Below, in pieces: positions 18,615-26,703 of a stretch of DNA of 64,000 nt. The stretch covers positions 29,523 through 93,522 of the forward strand of contig PNNH01000107.1 of NCBI GenBank assembly GCA_013824165.1, given 5' to 3'. Source of the stretch: Methylibium sp. (GTDB lineage Bacteria; Pseudomonadota; Gammaproteobacteria; Burkholderiales; Burkholderiaceae_C). Both the position numbers and the translations under genes were made by a program. The notes below the pieces were generated by a model, which saw nothing but the letters and a program-made list of their open reading frames with translations, searched no databases and was not told the DNA's origin. How positions within the stretch are numbered: the stretch's first letter is position 1; the number at the start of each line of letters is the position of its first letter.

Positions 18615-19921
18615 AACAGCTTCGCAACCCGCCTTCAGCGCAAGCGCCGCACAGCAGACGCGCAGCGGCATCGCCGAGCGCCCGCCAGCCACCGGCCACG
18701 ACTGCAGGCGAAGCTAATCTGCGTCAGCTCAAGCAACAAGAGCGCATCAGCCAGTTGCGGAACACAGATTCGTCAGCAGCCCATGGCCTGCCGGCTGCGC
18801 TGCGCGAAGGGGTCGAGGCCCTTTCAGGCCAGGATCTTTCCGACGTGCGCGTACACCGCAACTCCAGCGAACCGGCACAGCTCAACGCCCTTGCCTATGC
18901 GCAGGGCACGGACATCCACCTGGCGCCAGGTCAGGAACGACATCTACCGCATGAGGCCTGGCATGTGGTGCAGCAGCGCCAGGGGCGGGTCGCACCCACG
19001 GGCTCTCTTGCTGGCAAAGCCATCAACAACAACGACGCCCTGGAACAGGAGGCTGATCGAATGGGGGCGCAGGCACTGCAGCAATTCAGCAGCGCGCCGC
19101 AACTGCACATCGAGTCGAACCTCACACCATCGTTCGGCGTGGCGCAGCGGCACACAGCGGTGCTGCAAGCGCGGCGCATCCGGGTCACTTACAACGCTGG
19201 CATGGGCTACCTCAGCAGTGAGCTGAGCTACCTGGCGGCCTGTAACGATCACTGGTATGACAGCTTTCCGCCCGATGCACTGACGGGAATCTTGGAGGCC
19301 CTGAACGACCTGGATGAACTTGACGAGGCCGAAACGCGAGACGTGCAGTTGATCCGCCAGCAGGTTCAGCGGGCGCAGCAAGCCCAGCACGCGATGGCAA
19401 ACGACCCTCGTGTGCTCGCCGATCGAGAGCAGGGCTGGTTCGACACCGCCAGCGGTGCCCAACTGACCACCATCCTGAACCAGCTGGCGCTCCACCCAGC
19501 CGGCCCAATCGGCCTGGAAAACCGGCAACACGCCAATGTGAAGGCCAAAGCCCGCATCGCACGACTGAACCAGCAGGGCCTGCGTGCCCAGTGGGCTGGC
19601 GACACGGTTTCAGCCTGTCTGGCGAACGGCACCGAGGTCGCCACCTTCGAGTTCATGGACTACGACGACGACGGCACCTACTGGGTCTGGCACCTGGACA
19701 CCCAGGCGGCCTTCCAGAACCAGGGCATCGGGCTGTTCCTGATGCGCGAGGCCGTGAACCACTACGGGCAGGTGCTGGCGTCGCGCGCGGGCAAGGACCA
19801 GCACGAGATGCGTGACGACGAAGATATCCGCTACCTCAGCACTGAGGGCGCCGCGCTGGTCAACGCAGCAATACGCAGCGGCATCATGCAGCCAGAATGG
19901 CTGGTCAATCCCTTCATGTAG
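18611..19921 (+). CDS. Putative eCIS cargo toxin: DUF4157 domain plus GNAT acetyltransferase domain
   Basis: A 436-residue protein, the last gene of the eCIS unit. Its polar N terminus contains QERISQLRNT, resembling the leader of the preceding protein. Residues about 58-160 form a DUF4157 domain (LSDVRVHRNS, TDIHLAPGQE) with H114-E-A-W-H118 and a downstream EQEAD that could complete a zinc site. DUF4157 is a known marker of eCIS cargo. A GVAQR...VLQ linker follows. The C-terminal third looks like a GNAT N-acetyltransferase: strands around VATFEFMDYDDDGTYWVWHL and the acetyl-CoA pyrophosphate loop Q-N-Q371-G-I-G at the start of a helix. It starts within the upstream stop (ATGA at 18611-18614). 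The effector role is inferred from domains and position. Confidence 0.78.
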   Translation: MKQLRNPPSAQAPHSRRAAASPSARQPPATTAGEANLRQLKQQERISQLRNTDSSAAHGLPAALREGVEALSGQDLSDVRVHRNSSEPAQLNALAYAQGTDIHLAPGQERHLPHEAWHVVQQRQGRVAPTGSLAGKAINNNDALEQEADRMGAQALQQFSSAPQLHIESNLTPSFGVAQRHTAVLQARRIRVTYNAGMGYLSSELSYLAACNDHWYDSFPPDALTGILEALNDLDELDEAETRDVQLIRQQVQRAQQAQHAMANDPRVLADREQGWFDTASGAQLTTILNQLALHPAGPIGLENRQHANVKAKARIARLNQQGLRAQWAGDTVSACLANGTEVATFEFMDYDDDGTYWVWHLDTQAAFQNQGIGLFLMREAVNHYGQVLASRAGKDQHEMRDDEDIRYLSTEGAALVNAAIRSGIMQPEWLVNPFM

Positions 19922-19953
19922 GCACGGTGGGGTCAGCCGGGCAGACGGCGGGT

Positions 19954-20286
19954 CTACCCAGCGACCAGCCCGTCCAGACTCATCCCCTGCCCGGCCAACA
20001 ACTTCTCCAGTGCCGGCAGAAGCGGCCCCAGCTTCTCCACGATCGCATCCCGCACCGTGTCGACGAAAACCTGCGTCTGCCGCTCGATCTCGATATTGAG
20101 CCGGGCGCCCACGGGCTTGTCGCCGAAGGTGGTCATGCGCTGCGTCTCGGGGATCAGCCAGACCTCGAACCAGCCAGCCTGGCGATCCGCATCGGCCTCG
20201 GTCAGGCTGGCGCCGTTGATCGCGATACAGCCCTCGGCGACGACATTGGGCATCCAGCACTTGGGCGCATGGATGTGAATGACGTG
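19954..20286 (-). pseudogene. Truncated riboflavin synthase copy (ribE remnant)
   Basis: The minus strand encodes about 111 residues matching the C-terminal half of the full riboflavin synthase at 22613-23317, from HVI to the stop. Matching segments include IAINGASLT, ADADRQAGWFEVWLIPET and NIEIERQTQVFVDTVRDAI. Similarity stops abruptly at 20287-20289, where the frame has a TAG stop, and no N-terminal half exists. At DNA level the copies share a 36-base identical run (20162-20197 and 22836-22871) but differ at many positions, so this is not a fresh duplication. A 99-codon ATG frame remains, but half a riboflavin synthase would lack the N-terminal lumazine-binding domain. It lies only 33 bases after the last cargo gene. 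Confidence 0.85.
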
Positions 20287-20541
20287 CTAGTTCGCCGATG
20301 GCTGGATGGCTTCCAGCTCCGCCCGAAGCCAGGTGCGTCGGCCGGCTAGGGCGTATGCGGTGGCAGATCAATCGCCGTCCAGGTCGCGCCACGATCAGGA
20401 CCGAGGTCTAGATGCGGGACACAGAACCCTGTACCTGCGCCAGGACTGATACAGCACTCCTCCGCCCCAGCCACACTGTCCCTTTGCAGCAGTCGTCGTC
20501 GCCCGTAGCCTTAATCCCCACCGATCAAGCCCCCGACTGCC
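20287..20541. other. Intergenic stretch without a recognisable gene
   Basis: Between the ribE remnant and the LysE gene I see no coding frame with family-like content, no clear terminator hairpin and no convincing promoter boxes. The longer plus-strand frame beginning at 20412 runs across the LysE gene in the wrong phase and is a shadow. Together with the remnant this makes about 620 bases of non-functional-looking DNA at the downstream edge of the eCIS operon. Confidence 0.6.
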
Positions 20542-21126
20542 ATGAACGAACTGCTGCCCCTGATGACCTATTGCTTCGTGATGTCCAGCACGCCTGGGCC
20601 CAACAATCTAATGATCACAGCCACAGGCGCCAACGTCGGTTATCGCGGCGCGCTGCCGTTGATCCTGGGCATCAACACCGGCGTGGCGCTGCAGACCTTC
20701 GTCTGCTGCCTCGGCCTGGGGCAGCTGTTCCTTGCCTATCCGGACCTGCACACGCTGCTGCGCATCGCCGGCGCGCTGTACCTCGTCTACCTCGCCTGGC
20801 GGCTGTGCCGCAGCCCGGTTGGCAAAGCACAGGCGGCGCAGTCACCGGGCTTTGTGCAGGGCCTGCTGTTCCAGGCGGTCAACCCCAAGAGCTGGGTCAA
20901 GTCCGTGACCCTGGCCTCGGTGTTCATGCCAGCAGGCATGGACCTGATGGCCGGCGCGCTGCTGGTCACCGTCGTCGGCTCTCTGATCGGCCTGCCCTGT
21001 ACCTCGACATGGGCCTGTTTCGGCATGGCCATCCGCCACTGGCTGCGCGAGCCACGCCGCCAGCGTGCCTTCAACCTGCTGATGGGTGGCACCCTGGTCG
21101 TGCTGGCGCTGATGTTCCTCCGCTAA
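20542..21126 (+). CDS. LysE/RhtB-family amino acid exporter
   Basis: A 194-residue inner-membrane exporter of the LysE superfamily, which exports amino acids or small metabolites. The N-terminal hallmark is present as SSTPGPNNLMI near residues 14-24, followed by the Gly-rich helix GANVGYRGALPLILGINTG and further hydrophobic helices (about six in total). NPKSWV near residue 115 is the other family motif. It is slightly shorter than the usual 200-210 residues. The MocR regulator gene begins nine bases downstream on the same strand. Regulators of this kind often control an adjacent transporter, but the substrate cannot be read from the sequence. Confidence 0.9.
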   Translation: MNELLPLMTYCFVMSSTPGPNNLMITATGANVGYRGALPLILGINTGVALQTFVCCLGLGQLFLAYPDLHTLLRIAGALYLVYLAWRLCRSPVGKAQAAQSPGFVQGLLFQAVNPKSWVKSVTLASVFMPAGMDLMAGALLVTVVGSLIGLPCTSTWACFGMAIRHWLREPRRQRAFNLLMGGTLVVLALMFLR

Positions 21127-21135
21127 GCTGCGTCC

Positions 21136-22578
21136 ATGTTCTCGCTGGACCGATCCTCAGACGTGGCGCTGGCCGACCAGATCGAGTCACTCCTGCGCGG
21201 CCTGATCGAGCAGCACCAACTGCCGCCCGGCGCGCGGCTGATGTCGATCCGCCAGCTCGCGGCGCAGCTGGCGGTCAGCGCCAACACAGTGGTGACCGCC
21301 TATGACCGACTAGTCGCAGCGGGCCTGATCGACTCGCACGGCACGGCCGGTTTCTTCGTCTGCGAACCGCGCGACGCCGGTCCCGACGCCGTCGCGCTGG
21401 AAGCCGGCGAGGAGCAGGAAGGCGTGTGGCTGGCGCAGCAGGCCAACGATCAACGCCCCGGCGTACTGCTGGCCAGCAGTGGCGCGCTGCCAGCGAGCTG
21501 GCTGGAAGACGCGGTGCCGGCCGCCGCCGTGCAGCGCGGCCTGGCGCGCAGCCATGCCGGCATGGCCTCGCGCTGCCCGCCACAGGGTCTGCCGGAGCTG
21601 CGCGAGCGCATCGCGATGCTGCTGCGCGGCCAGGGCATCGCGGTCGACGCCAGCCGGGTTCTGACGACCTATGGCAGCACGCAGGCCATCGACCTGATCT
21701 GCCGCAGCTTCGCGCAGCCTGGCGACACGGTGCTGGTCGAGGACCCGGGCTATTTCCTGATGTTCGAGCGTCTGCGCATGCAGGGCCTGCGCATCGTCAC
21801 GGTGGCGCGCACGCCCGAAGGCCTGGATCTGCAGCAGCTCGACGCCGCCTGCCGCGAGCACCGCCCGCGCCTGCTCTTCGTGCAGAGCGTTCTGCATAAC
21901 CCCACCGGCTGGGGCAGCAGCGCGGCCAATCTGCACAAGCTGCTGATGCTGGCCCAGCAACACGAGCTGCTGATCGCCGAGGACGATGTGCACGGCCATT
22001 TCCACCCTGGCCCAGCCACGCGCCTGGCCAGCCTCGCCGGGTTGGAGCGAGTGATCTATTACTCCAGCTTCTGCAAGGCTCTGAGCCCGGCCCTGCGCAT
22101 CGGCTATATGGCCGCCGACCCGACTCTGCTCAAGCCCCTGCTGCGCGCCAAGATCTGCTCGGTGATGAGCTGCGCGGCGCTGAACGAGTACGTGCTGCTG
22201 GAGGTGCTGGCCGCCGGCCGCTGGCGCAAGCATCTGGAACGGCTGCAGCGCAAGCTGCTGAGCGCGCGCAATGCCAGCGCGCGGGCGCTCGCGGCGGCCG
22301 GCATCCAGCTGGACCATCCCGGCGAAGGCGGCTTGTTTCTGTGGGGCTCGGTGCCTGAACATGTCGACCTGGACCTGCTGGTGCAGGATGCCTTCCGCAA
22401 CAAGATCCTGCTGGTGCGCGGCGCGGCCTTCTCGGCGGATAACCGCGCGGATCGCCACATCCGCTTCAACGTCGCCTTCAGCCAGGACCAGCGCCTGGGC
22501 AGCTATCTGGGCGAGCGGCTGCAGGGGCTGGCCGCAGCCAGCTTGGCGATCGGGCGCGCGGCAAGCATGCCGCGCTGA
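21136..22578 (+). CDS. MocR/PdxR-type GntR regulator with aminotransferase domain
   Basis: A 480-residue fusion of an N-terminal GntR winged helix (residues about 8-75; PPGARLMSIRQLAAQLAVSANTV) to a class I aminotransferase-like domain. The probable PLP lysine is K314 in YYSSFCKALSPALRIGY, and the domain also has the conserved EDPGYF and NPTGWG segments. MocR proteins bind PLP or an amino-compound adduct and control transport or B6 genes. It begins nine bases after the LysE exporter, so the two probably form an operon in which this protein regulates its own expression and that of the exporter. Its stop is 34 bases from the convergent ribE gene. Confidence 0.92.
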   Translation: MFSLDRSSDVALADQIESLLRGLIEQHQLPPGARLMSIRQLAAQLAVSANTVVTAYDRLVAAGLIDSHGTAGFFVCEPRDAGPDAVALEAGEEQEGVWLAQQANDQRPGVLLASSGALPASWLEDAVPAAAVQRGLARSHAGMASRCPPQGLPELRERIAMLLRGQGIAVDASRVLTTYGSTQAIDLICRSFAQPGDTVLVEDPGYFLMFERLRMQGLRIVTVARTPEGLDLQQLDAACREHRPRLLFVQSVLHNPTGWGSSAANLHKLLMLAQQHELLIAEDDVHGHFHPGPATRLASLAGLERVIYYSSFCKALSPALRIGYMAADPTLLKPLLRAKICSVMSCAALNEYVLLEVLAAGRWRKHLERLQRKLLSARNASARALAAAGIQLDHPGEGGLFLWGSVPEHVDLDLLVQDAFRNKILLVRGAAFSADNRADRHIRFNVAFSQDQRLGSYLGERLQGLAAASLAIGRAASMPR

Positions 22579-22612
22579 TAGTCAGCCACGCAGTTTCAAG
22601 ATCAGCAGAGCT

Positions 22613-23317
22613 TCAGCGGAGCTGCTTCGGCGGCTCGACCAGACCTTCCAGGCTCAGGCCCCGCCCGGCCAACAGCTTCTCCAGCGCCGGCAACAGCGGC
22701 CCCAGCTTCTCCTCGATCGCATCCCGCACGGTATCCACGAAGACCTGGGTCTGGCGCTCAATCTCGATGTTCAGCTTCGCGCCCACGTCCTTGTCGCCGA
22801 AGGTCGTCATGCGCAGGGTCTCGGGAATCAGCCACACCTCGAACCAGCCAGCCTGGCGATCCGCATCGGCCACGGTCAGGCTGGCGCCGTTGATGGCGAT
22901 ATAGCCTTTGGCGAAGACATAACGCATCCACGGCGCGGGCACGGCGATGCGGATCACATGGTTGTTCTCGGGTCGGCGGATCTCGGCGATGGTGGCCATG
23001 AAGTCGATATGGCCTGACAGCGGATGGCCGCCGATCTCAGCGCCGTCGCGGGCCGCGCGCTCCACATTGATGCGGCTGCCCACCGTCAGCTCGGCCAGCG
23101 TGGTCAGCGCCAGGCTTTGCTGCATCACATCGAAGTCTGCCTGGTCCGGCCCCTTCAGCGCGGTGACCGTCAGGCACACGCCGTCGCTGGCGACGCTGGC
23201 GCCGATCTCCAGACCCTGGCAGAAGCCACTGGGGAACTGCAGCGTGAAGCTGCGCAGACCCGGGCGGTCGGTGATGGCGGCGACAGTGGCGATGCCTTGG
23301 ACGATGCCTGTGAACAT
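22613..23317 (-). CDS. ribE: Riboflavin synthase, alpha subunit
   Basis: A 234-residue riboflavin synthase, which dismutates two 6,7-dimethyl-8-ribityllumazine molecules to give riboflavin. It starts MFTGIVQGIATVAAI, the invariant family start. Two lumazine-binding repeats are visible; the first contains GASVASDGVCLTV and the second IAINGASLTVADAD. A C-terminal tail of about 25 residues after the trimerisation helix makes it longer than the E. coli enzyme (213 residues). The other rib genes are not nearby. The 79 bases between this start and the amtB stop are too short for an FMN riboswitch. The C-terminal half is duplicated as a remnant at 19954-20286. Confidence 0.96.
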   Translation of the reverse strand: MFTGIVQGIATVAAITDRPGLRSFTLQFPSGFCQGLEIGASVASDGVCLTVTALKGPDQADFDVMQQSLALTTLAELTVGSRINVERAARDGAEIGGHPLSGHIDFMATIAEIRRPENNHVIRIAVPAPWMRYVFAKGYIAINGASLTVADADRQAGWFEVWLIPETLRMTTFGDKDVGAKLNIEIERQTQVFVDTVRDAIEEKLGPLLPALEKLLAGRGLSLEGLVEPPKQLR

Positions 23318-23340
23318 GGTGCGGAGCGAGAGCGGCAGAC

Positions 23341-23373
23341 TGAAACGAAAGAAGCGGCGCCGGGCGCCGCTTC
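23341..23373 (-). terminator. Rho-independent terminator of amtB
   Basis: A perfect 11-base stem (GAAGCGGCGCC pairing with GGCGCCGCTTC, 23351-23373) lies 23 bases beyond the amtB stop. On the minus strand it is followed by a T-rich run (CTTTCGTTT). It should end amtB transcription before ribE, which lies downstream on the same strand. Confidence 0.85.
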
Positions 23374-23396
23374 GATTGGGCGGAATGGCCGGCAGC

Positions 23397-24599
23397 TTAC
23401 CAGCTGGCCTCGCGATCTGGCGTGGCGCCGATCTTGTGGATGCTGAGGTCGGCGCCCGCGTACTCTTCCTCGGGGCAAAGCCTCAGACCGACGAACTGCT
23501 TGAGCAGGCCGTAGACCACAAAGCCGCCGATCAGCGCCCAAGCCACGCCGGCCAAGGTGCCCAGCAACTGCGCCATGAAGCTGACGCCGCCCAAGCCGCC
23601 CAGCGCCTGCTGGCCGAAGATGCCGGCGGCGATGCCGCCCCAGGCGCCGCACAGGCCGTGCAGCGGCCACACACCCAAAACATCGTCGATCTTCCAGCGG
23701 TTCTGCGTCAATGTGAACATCACGACAAAGATGCCGCCGGCGATGCCGCCCACCACCAGGGCGCCCACCGGGTGCATCAGGTCCGAGCCGGCGCACACGG
23801 CCACCAGGCCGGCGAGCGGGCCGTTGTAGGCAAAACCGGGGTCGTTGCGCCCCATCAGCACGGCCACCAGCGTGCCGCCCACCATGGCCATCAGCGAGTT
23901 GACCGCCACCAGGCCGGATATCTTGTCCACGGTCTGCGCGCTCATCACATTGAAGCCGAACCAGCCCACTGCCAACACCCAAGCGCCCAGCGCCAGGAAG
24001 GGAATGCTGGATGGCGGGTGCGCGCTCATGCCGCCATCCTTGCGGTAGCGGTTGTAGCGCGGGCCTAGCAGCAGCACGGCCACTAGGCCGATCCAGCCGC
24101 CAACGGCATGCACCACCACGCTGCCGGCAAAGTCGTGGAACTCGGCGCCGAAACTGGCCTTCAGCCAGGCCTGGAAACCGAAGCCCTGGTTCCAGACCAC
24201 GCCTTCGAACAGCGGGTAGATCAGGCCTACGATCACGGCCGTGGCGGCCAGCTGCGGGCCGAAGCGCGCGCGCTCGGCAATGCCGCCTGAGACGATGGCC
24301 GGGATGGCCGCAGCGAAGGTCAGCAGGAAGAAGAACTTGACCAGCTCATAGCCGTTCTTCTGCGCCAGCGTCTCGGCGCCGGTGAAGAAATGCGTGCCAT
24401 AGGCCACTGCGTAGCCGAGCAGGAAGTAGGCGACGGTGGACACCGCGAAATCCACCAGGATCTTGACCAGGGCATTGACCTGGTTCTTCTTGCGCACGGT
24501 GCCCAGCTCCAGAAAGGCGAAGCCCGCATGCATGGCCAGCACCATGATGGCGCCGAGCAAAATGAAGAGCGCATCAGCGCCCTGCTTGAAGTTCTCCAT
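23397..24599 (-). CDS. amtB: Ammonium transporter
   Basis: A 400-residue Amt/Mep channel that conducts ammonia across the inner membrane. Around eleven hydrophobic helices are visible. The pore histidines sit in FHDFAGSVVVHAVGG and in WPLHGLCGAWGG. The start at 24599 (MENFKQGADALFILLGA) is preceded by AAGGACC and is chosen over an in-frame start at 24710. There is no glnK (PII) gene next to it, which is unusual because amtB normally sits behind glnK. A sigma-54-type promoter 58 bases upstream suggests nitrogen control by NtrC. A clear terminator follows the gene. Confidence 0.95.
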   Translation of the reverse strand: MENFKQGADALFILLGAIMVLAMHAGFAFLELGTVRKKNQVNALVKILVDFAVSTVAYFLLGYAVAYGTHFFTGAETLAQKNGYELVKFFFLLTFAAAIPAIVSGGIAERARFGPQLAATAVIVGLIYPLFEGVVWNQGFGFQAWLKASFGAEFHDFAGSVVVHAVGGWIGLVAVLLLGPRYNRYRKDGGMSAHPPSSIPFLALGAWVLAVGWFGFNVMSAQTVDKISGLVAVNSLMAMVGGTLVAVLMGRNDPGFAYNGPLAGLVAVCAGSDLMHPVGALVVGGIAGGIFVVMFTLTQNRWKIDDVLGVWPLHGLCGAWGGIAAGIFGQQALGGLGGVSFMAQLLGTLAGVAWALIGGFVVYGLLKQFVGLRLCPEEEYAGADLSIHKIGATPDREASW

Positions 24600-24656
24600 G
24601 GTGGTCCTTGAGGTCGGATGCCGGGCGCACCGCCCTGGCCAATGACGCACCATGTT

Positions 24657-24672
24657 TGCAAGAACAATGCCC
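24657..24672 (-). promoter_or_regulatory. Predicted sigma-54 promoter of amtB
   Basis: On the minus strand the element reads GGGCATTGTTCTTGCA. The invariant GG (-24) and GC (-12) are separated by exactly ten bases, and both the GGCA and TTGCA blocks match the sigma-54 consensus. It sits 58 bases upstream of the amtB start, a normal distance. AmtB genes are classic NtrC/sigma-54 targets, which supports the call. Confidence 0.7.
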
Positions 24673-24723
24673 AGTTTGGGGCGTCGCGCACAGGCCTGGA
24701 GCCGCACCACTGCGCATCACTGC

Positions 24724-24775
24724 GCACCATCAGGCGGCGCAGCGCCTACTGATGGTGCAGCTGATGCACCATCAG
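24724..24775. repeat. Three inverted 10-base repeats upstream of the amtB promoter
   Basis: GCACCATCAG occurs at 24724-24733 and 24766-24775, with its reverse complement at 24749-24758. The middle copy can pair with either outer copy, giving two mutually exclusive hairpins. The block lies 50-120 bases upstream of the sigma-54 element, where an NtrC enhancer would be. However, the half-site order (GGTGC-N7-GCACC) is the reverse of the usual GCAC-N7-GTGC. It is also just beyond the stop of the ArsC-like gene, so a terminator role on the minus strand is equally possible. Confidence 0.6.
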
Positions 24776-24782
24776 GCACCGC

Positions 24783-25130
24783 TCAACGCTGAGCGCCGAA
24801 CAGTTCGTCCGAGAATCCCACCGTCAGGCGGCCATCAGCCCAGAGCACGACCGGTCGCTTGATGACGCTGGGCTGGGCCTGCATCAGCGCTGCTGCGCTG
24901 GCAGCGTCCACCACCGCAGCCTTGCTCGCCTCATCCAGCTTGCGCCAGGTGGTGCCGGCGCGGTTCAGCAGCTTCTCCCAGCCGAGTTCGCTCAGCCAAC
25001 GCTGCATTTCAGGCACCGGGACGCCGGCCTTCTTGTAGTCATGGAACCGGTAGTCCATGTGATGGGCGTCGAGCCAGGCGCGGGCGCGCTTGACGGTGTC
25101 GCAGTTGGGAATGCCGTAGACGGTGATCAT
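24783..25130 (-). CDS. ArsC/Spx-family protein, YffB-type
   Basis: A 115-residue thioredoxin-fold protein of the ArsC family. It starts [20 protein letters not shown], with a single N-terminal Cys followed by Asp rather than a CxxC pair, as in YffB/Spx-like proteins. The family's GLS-like region appears as [11 protein letters not shown], and the C terminus has [10 protein letters not shown], the usual cis-Pro/Arg segment. It may be a glutathione-linked reductase rather than an arsenate resistance enzyme, as there are no ars genes nearby. It is divergent from aat with 35 bases between starts. Confidence 0.88.
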   Translation of the reverse strand: MITVYGIPNCDTVKRARAWLDAHHMDYRFHDYKKAGVPVPEMQRWLSELGWEKLLNRAGTTWRKLDEASKAAVVDAASAAALMQAQPSVIKRPVVLWADGRLTVGFSDELFGAQR

Positions 25131-25165
25131 TGCTTCGTCAGAAAGAACAGAGCCGGCACGCTACC

Positions 25166-25954
25166 ATGAAGCCGATGATTGACTGGCTTGACGAGGCTTC
25201 GCTCGACTTCCCGCCCAGCGCCCAGGCGCTGGGGCCTGATTCCGACGCCCCTGGCTTGCTGGCCGCGGGCGGCGATCTGAGCCCTGCCCGACTCCAGGCC
25301 GCCTATTCGCGCGGGATCTTCCCCTGGTACGGCGACGGACAACCCATACTGTGGTGGTGCCCGGACCCGCGCATGGTGCTGCAGACGCGCCACTTCAAGC
25401 TGCAGCGCTCGCTGCGCAAGACGATTGCCCGCTTTGCGGCTGCACCCGGCTGCGAGATCCGCGTGGACAGCGCGACGCAGCAGGTGCTGGCCGCTTGCGC
25501 CAGTGCGCCACGCGAGGGCCAGGCGGGCACCTGGATCCTGCCCGAGATGCAGGCGGCCTATCTGCGATGGGCGCGGCTGGGCGTCGTGCACAGCATCGAA
25601 ACCTGGATCGATGGCGAGCTGGCTGGCGGCCTCTACGGCGTCAACCTGGGGCGCATGTTCTTCGGCGAGTCGATGTTCATGCGCCGGACTGACGCCTCCA
25701 AGATCGCGCTGGCTGCCTTGGTCTGCCTGTGCCGCGAACATGGCATCGAATGGATCGACTGCCAGCAGAACACCGGGCATCTGGCCTCGCTGGGCGCCTT
25801 CGAGCTGCCGCGTGAAGTGTTTGAAGCCCATTTGGCGCGCACAGTGACACAAGCCGCGCCGGCATCCTGGGCCTTCCACCATGATCTGTGGCGGCATCTG
25901 CAGGCAGAATCCGGCACTGAATCCACCCCGACCCAGCGAGACACCGCCACGTGA
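25166..25954 (+). CDS. aat: Leucyl/phenylalanyl-tRNA-protein transferase
   Basis: A 262-residue enzyme that transfers Leu or Phe from tRNA to N-terminal Lys or Arg, creating an N-degron for ClpAPS proteolysis. The family motifs are clear: PPSAQAL near the N terminus, [35 protein letters not shown], the [12 protein letters not shown] segment and [18 protein letters not shown]. The ATG at 25166 gives [10 protein letters not shown]; the start at 25175 is an alternative. The stop overlaps the bpt start (GTGA), so the two N-degron transferases are translationally coupled. Confidence 0.96.
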   Translation: MKPMIDWLDEASLDFPPSAQALGPDSDAPGLLAAGGDLSPARLQAAYSRGIFPWYGDGQPILWWCPDPRMVLQTRHFKLQRSLRKTIARFAAAPGCEIRVDSATQQVLAACASAPREGQAGTWILPEMQAAYLRWARLGVVHSIETWIDGELAGGLYGVNLGRMFFGESMFMRRTDASKIALAALVCLCREHGIEWIDCQQNTGHLASLGAFELPREVFEAHLARTVTQAAPASWAFHHDLWRHLQAESGTESTPTQRDTAT

Positions 25955-26703
25955 CGCATCCCAAAGAGCTACCGCTGACCCAGCTGCAGTTCTATGCGAC
26001 AGCACCCTACCCCTGCAGCTACCTGCCCGATCGGCAGGCGCGCTCGCAGGTGGCCACGCCCAGCCACCTGATCCATGCCGACGCCTACTCAAGCCTGGTC
26101 GATGCGGGCTTTCGGCGCAGCGGTCTGTTCACCTACCGCCCCTATTGCGATGGCTGCAAGGCCTGCGTGCCGATGCGGGTGCCGGTGGCGCGTTTCGTGG
26201 CCAACCGCAGCCAGCGCCGCGCCTGGCGCCAGCACAGCGACCTGCAGGCGCGCGTGATGCGGCTGGACTACAGCGAAGAGCATTACCAGCTCTATCTGCG
26301 CTACCAGGCTGGCCGACATGCTGGCGGCGGCATGGACCACGACAGCGTGGACCAATACACGCAGTTCCTGCTGCAAAGCCGGGTCAACTCACGCCTGGTG
26401 GAGTTCCGCGAGCCGGCGGCCGATGGCAGCGCTGGTGTGCTGAAGATGGTGTCCATCCTCGACATGCTGAGCGACGGGCTCTCGGCCGTCTACACCTTCT
26501 ACGAGCCAGAGGCCGAGGCCAGCTACGGCAGCTACAACGTGCTGTGGCAGATCCAGCAGACGCGCCAGCTCGGCCTTCAACACCTCTACCTCGGCTACTG
26601 GATCGCCGAGAGCCCGAAAATGGCCTACAAGGCGCGCTTCCGCCCGCACCAGTTGCTGGTTGACGGGCAGTGGCAGGAGCAGCAGCCGGCGGACGGCGCT
26701 TAA
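25951..26703 (+). CDS. bpt: Aspartate/glutamate leucyltransferase
   Basis: A 250-residue Bpt protein (ATE1-related), which adds Leu to N-terminal Asp or Glu. It starts with GTG inside the aat stop. The ATE N-terminal Cys pair region appears as [15 protein letters not shown] and [17 protein letters not shown]. The C-terminal half has [20 protein letters not shown] and [15 protein letters not shown]. With aat it completes the N-end rule branch that tags both basic and acidic N termini. Its stop codon overlaps the stop of the convergent oxidoreductase within TTAA at 26700-26703. Confidence 0.95.
   Translation: MTHPKELPLTQLQFYATAPYPCSYLPDRQARSQVATPSHLIHADAYSSLVDAGFRRSGLFTYRPYCDGCKACVPMRVPVARFVANRSQRRAWRQHSDLQARVMRLDYSEEHYQLYLRYQAGRHAGGGMDHDSVDQYTQFLLQSRVNSRLVEFREPAADGSAGVLKMVSILDMLSDGLSAVYTFYEPEAEASYGSYNVLWQIQQTRQLGLQHLYLGYWIAESPKMAYKARFRPHQLLVDGQWQEQQPADGA

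Noticed and set aside
18611..19100. Calling the DUF4157 protein simply a metalloprotease
   Set aside because: The HEAWH motif is suggestive, but the DUF4157 domain is not firmly shown to be proteolytic, and the C-terminal half has its own GNAT-like domain.
23318..23396. FMN riboswitch upstream of ribE
   Set aside because: The spacer is only 79 bases, is largely taken up by the amtB terminator and shows no RFN-element sequence blocks.
24724..24775. Classical NtrC enhancer pair
   Set aside because: The half-sites are in the reverse order to GCAC-N7-GTGC; kept only as inverted repeats of unknown role.
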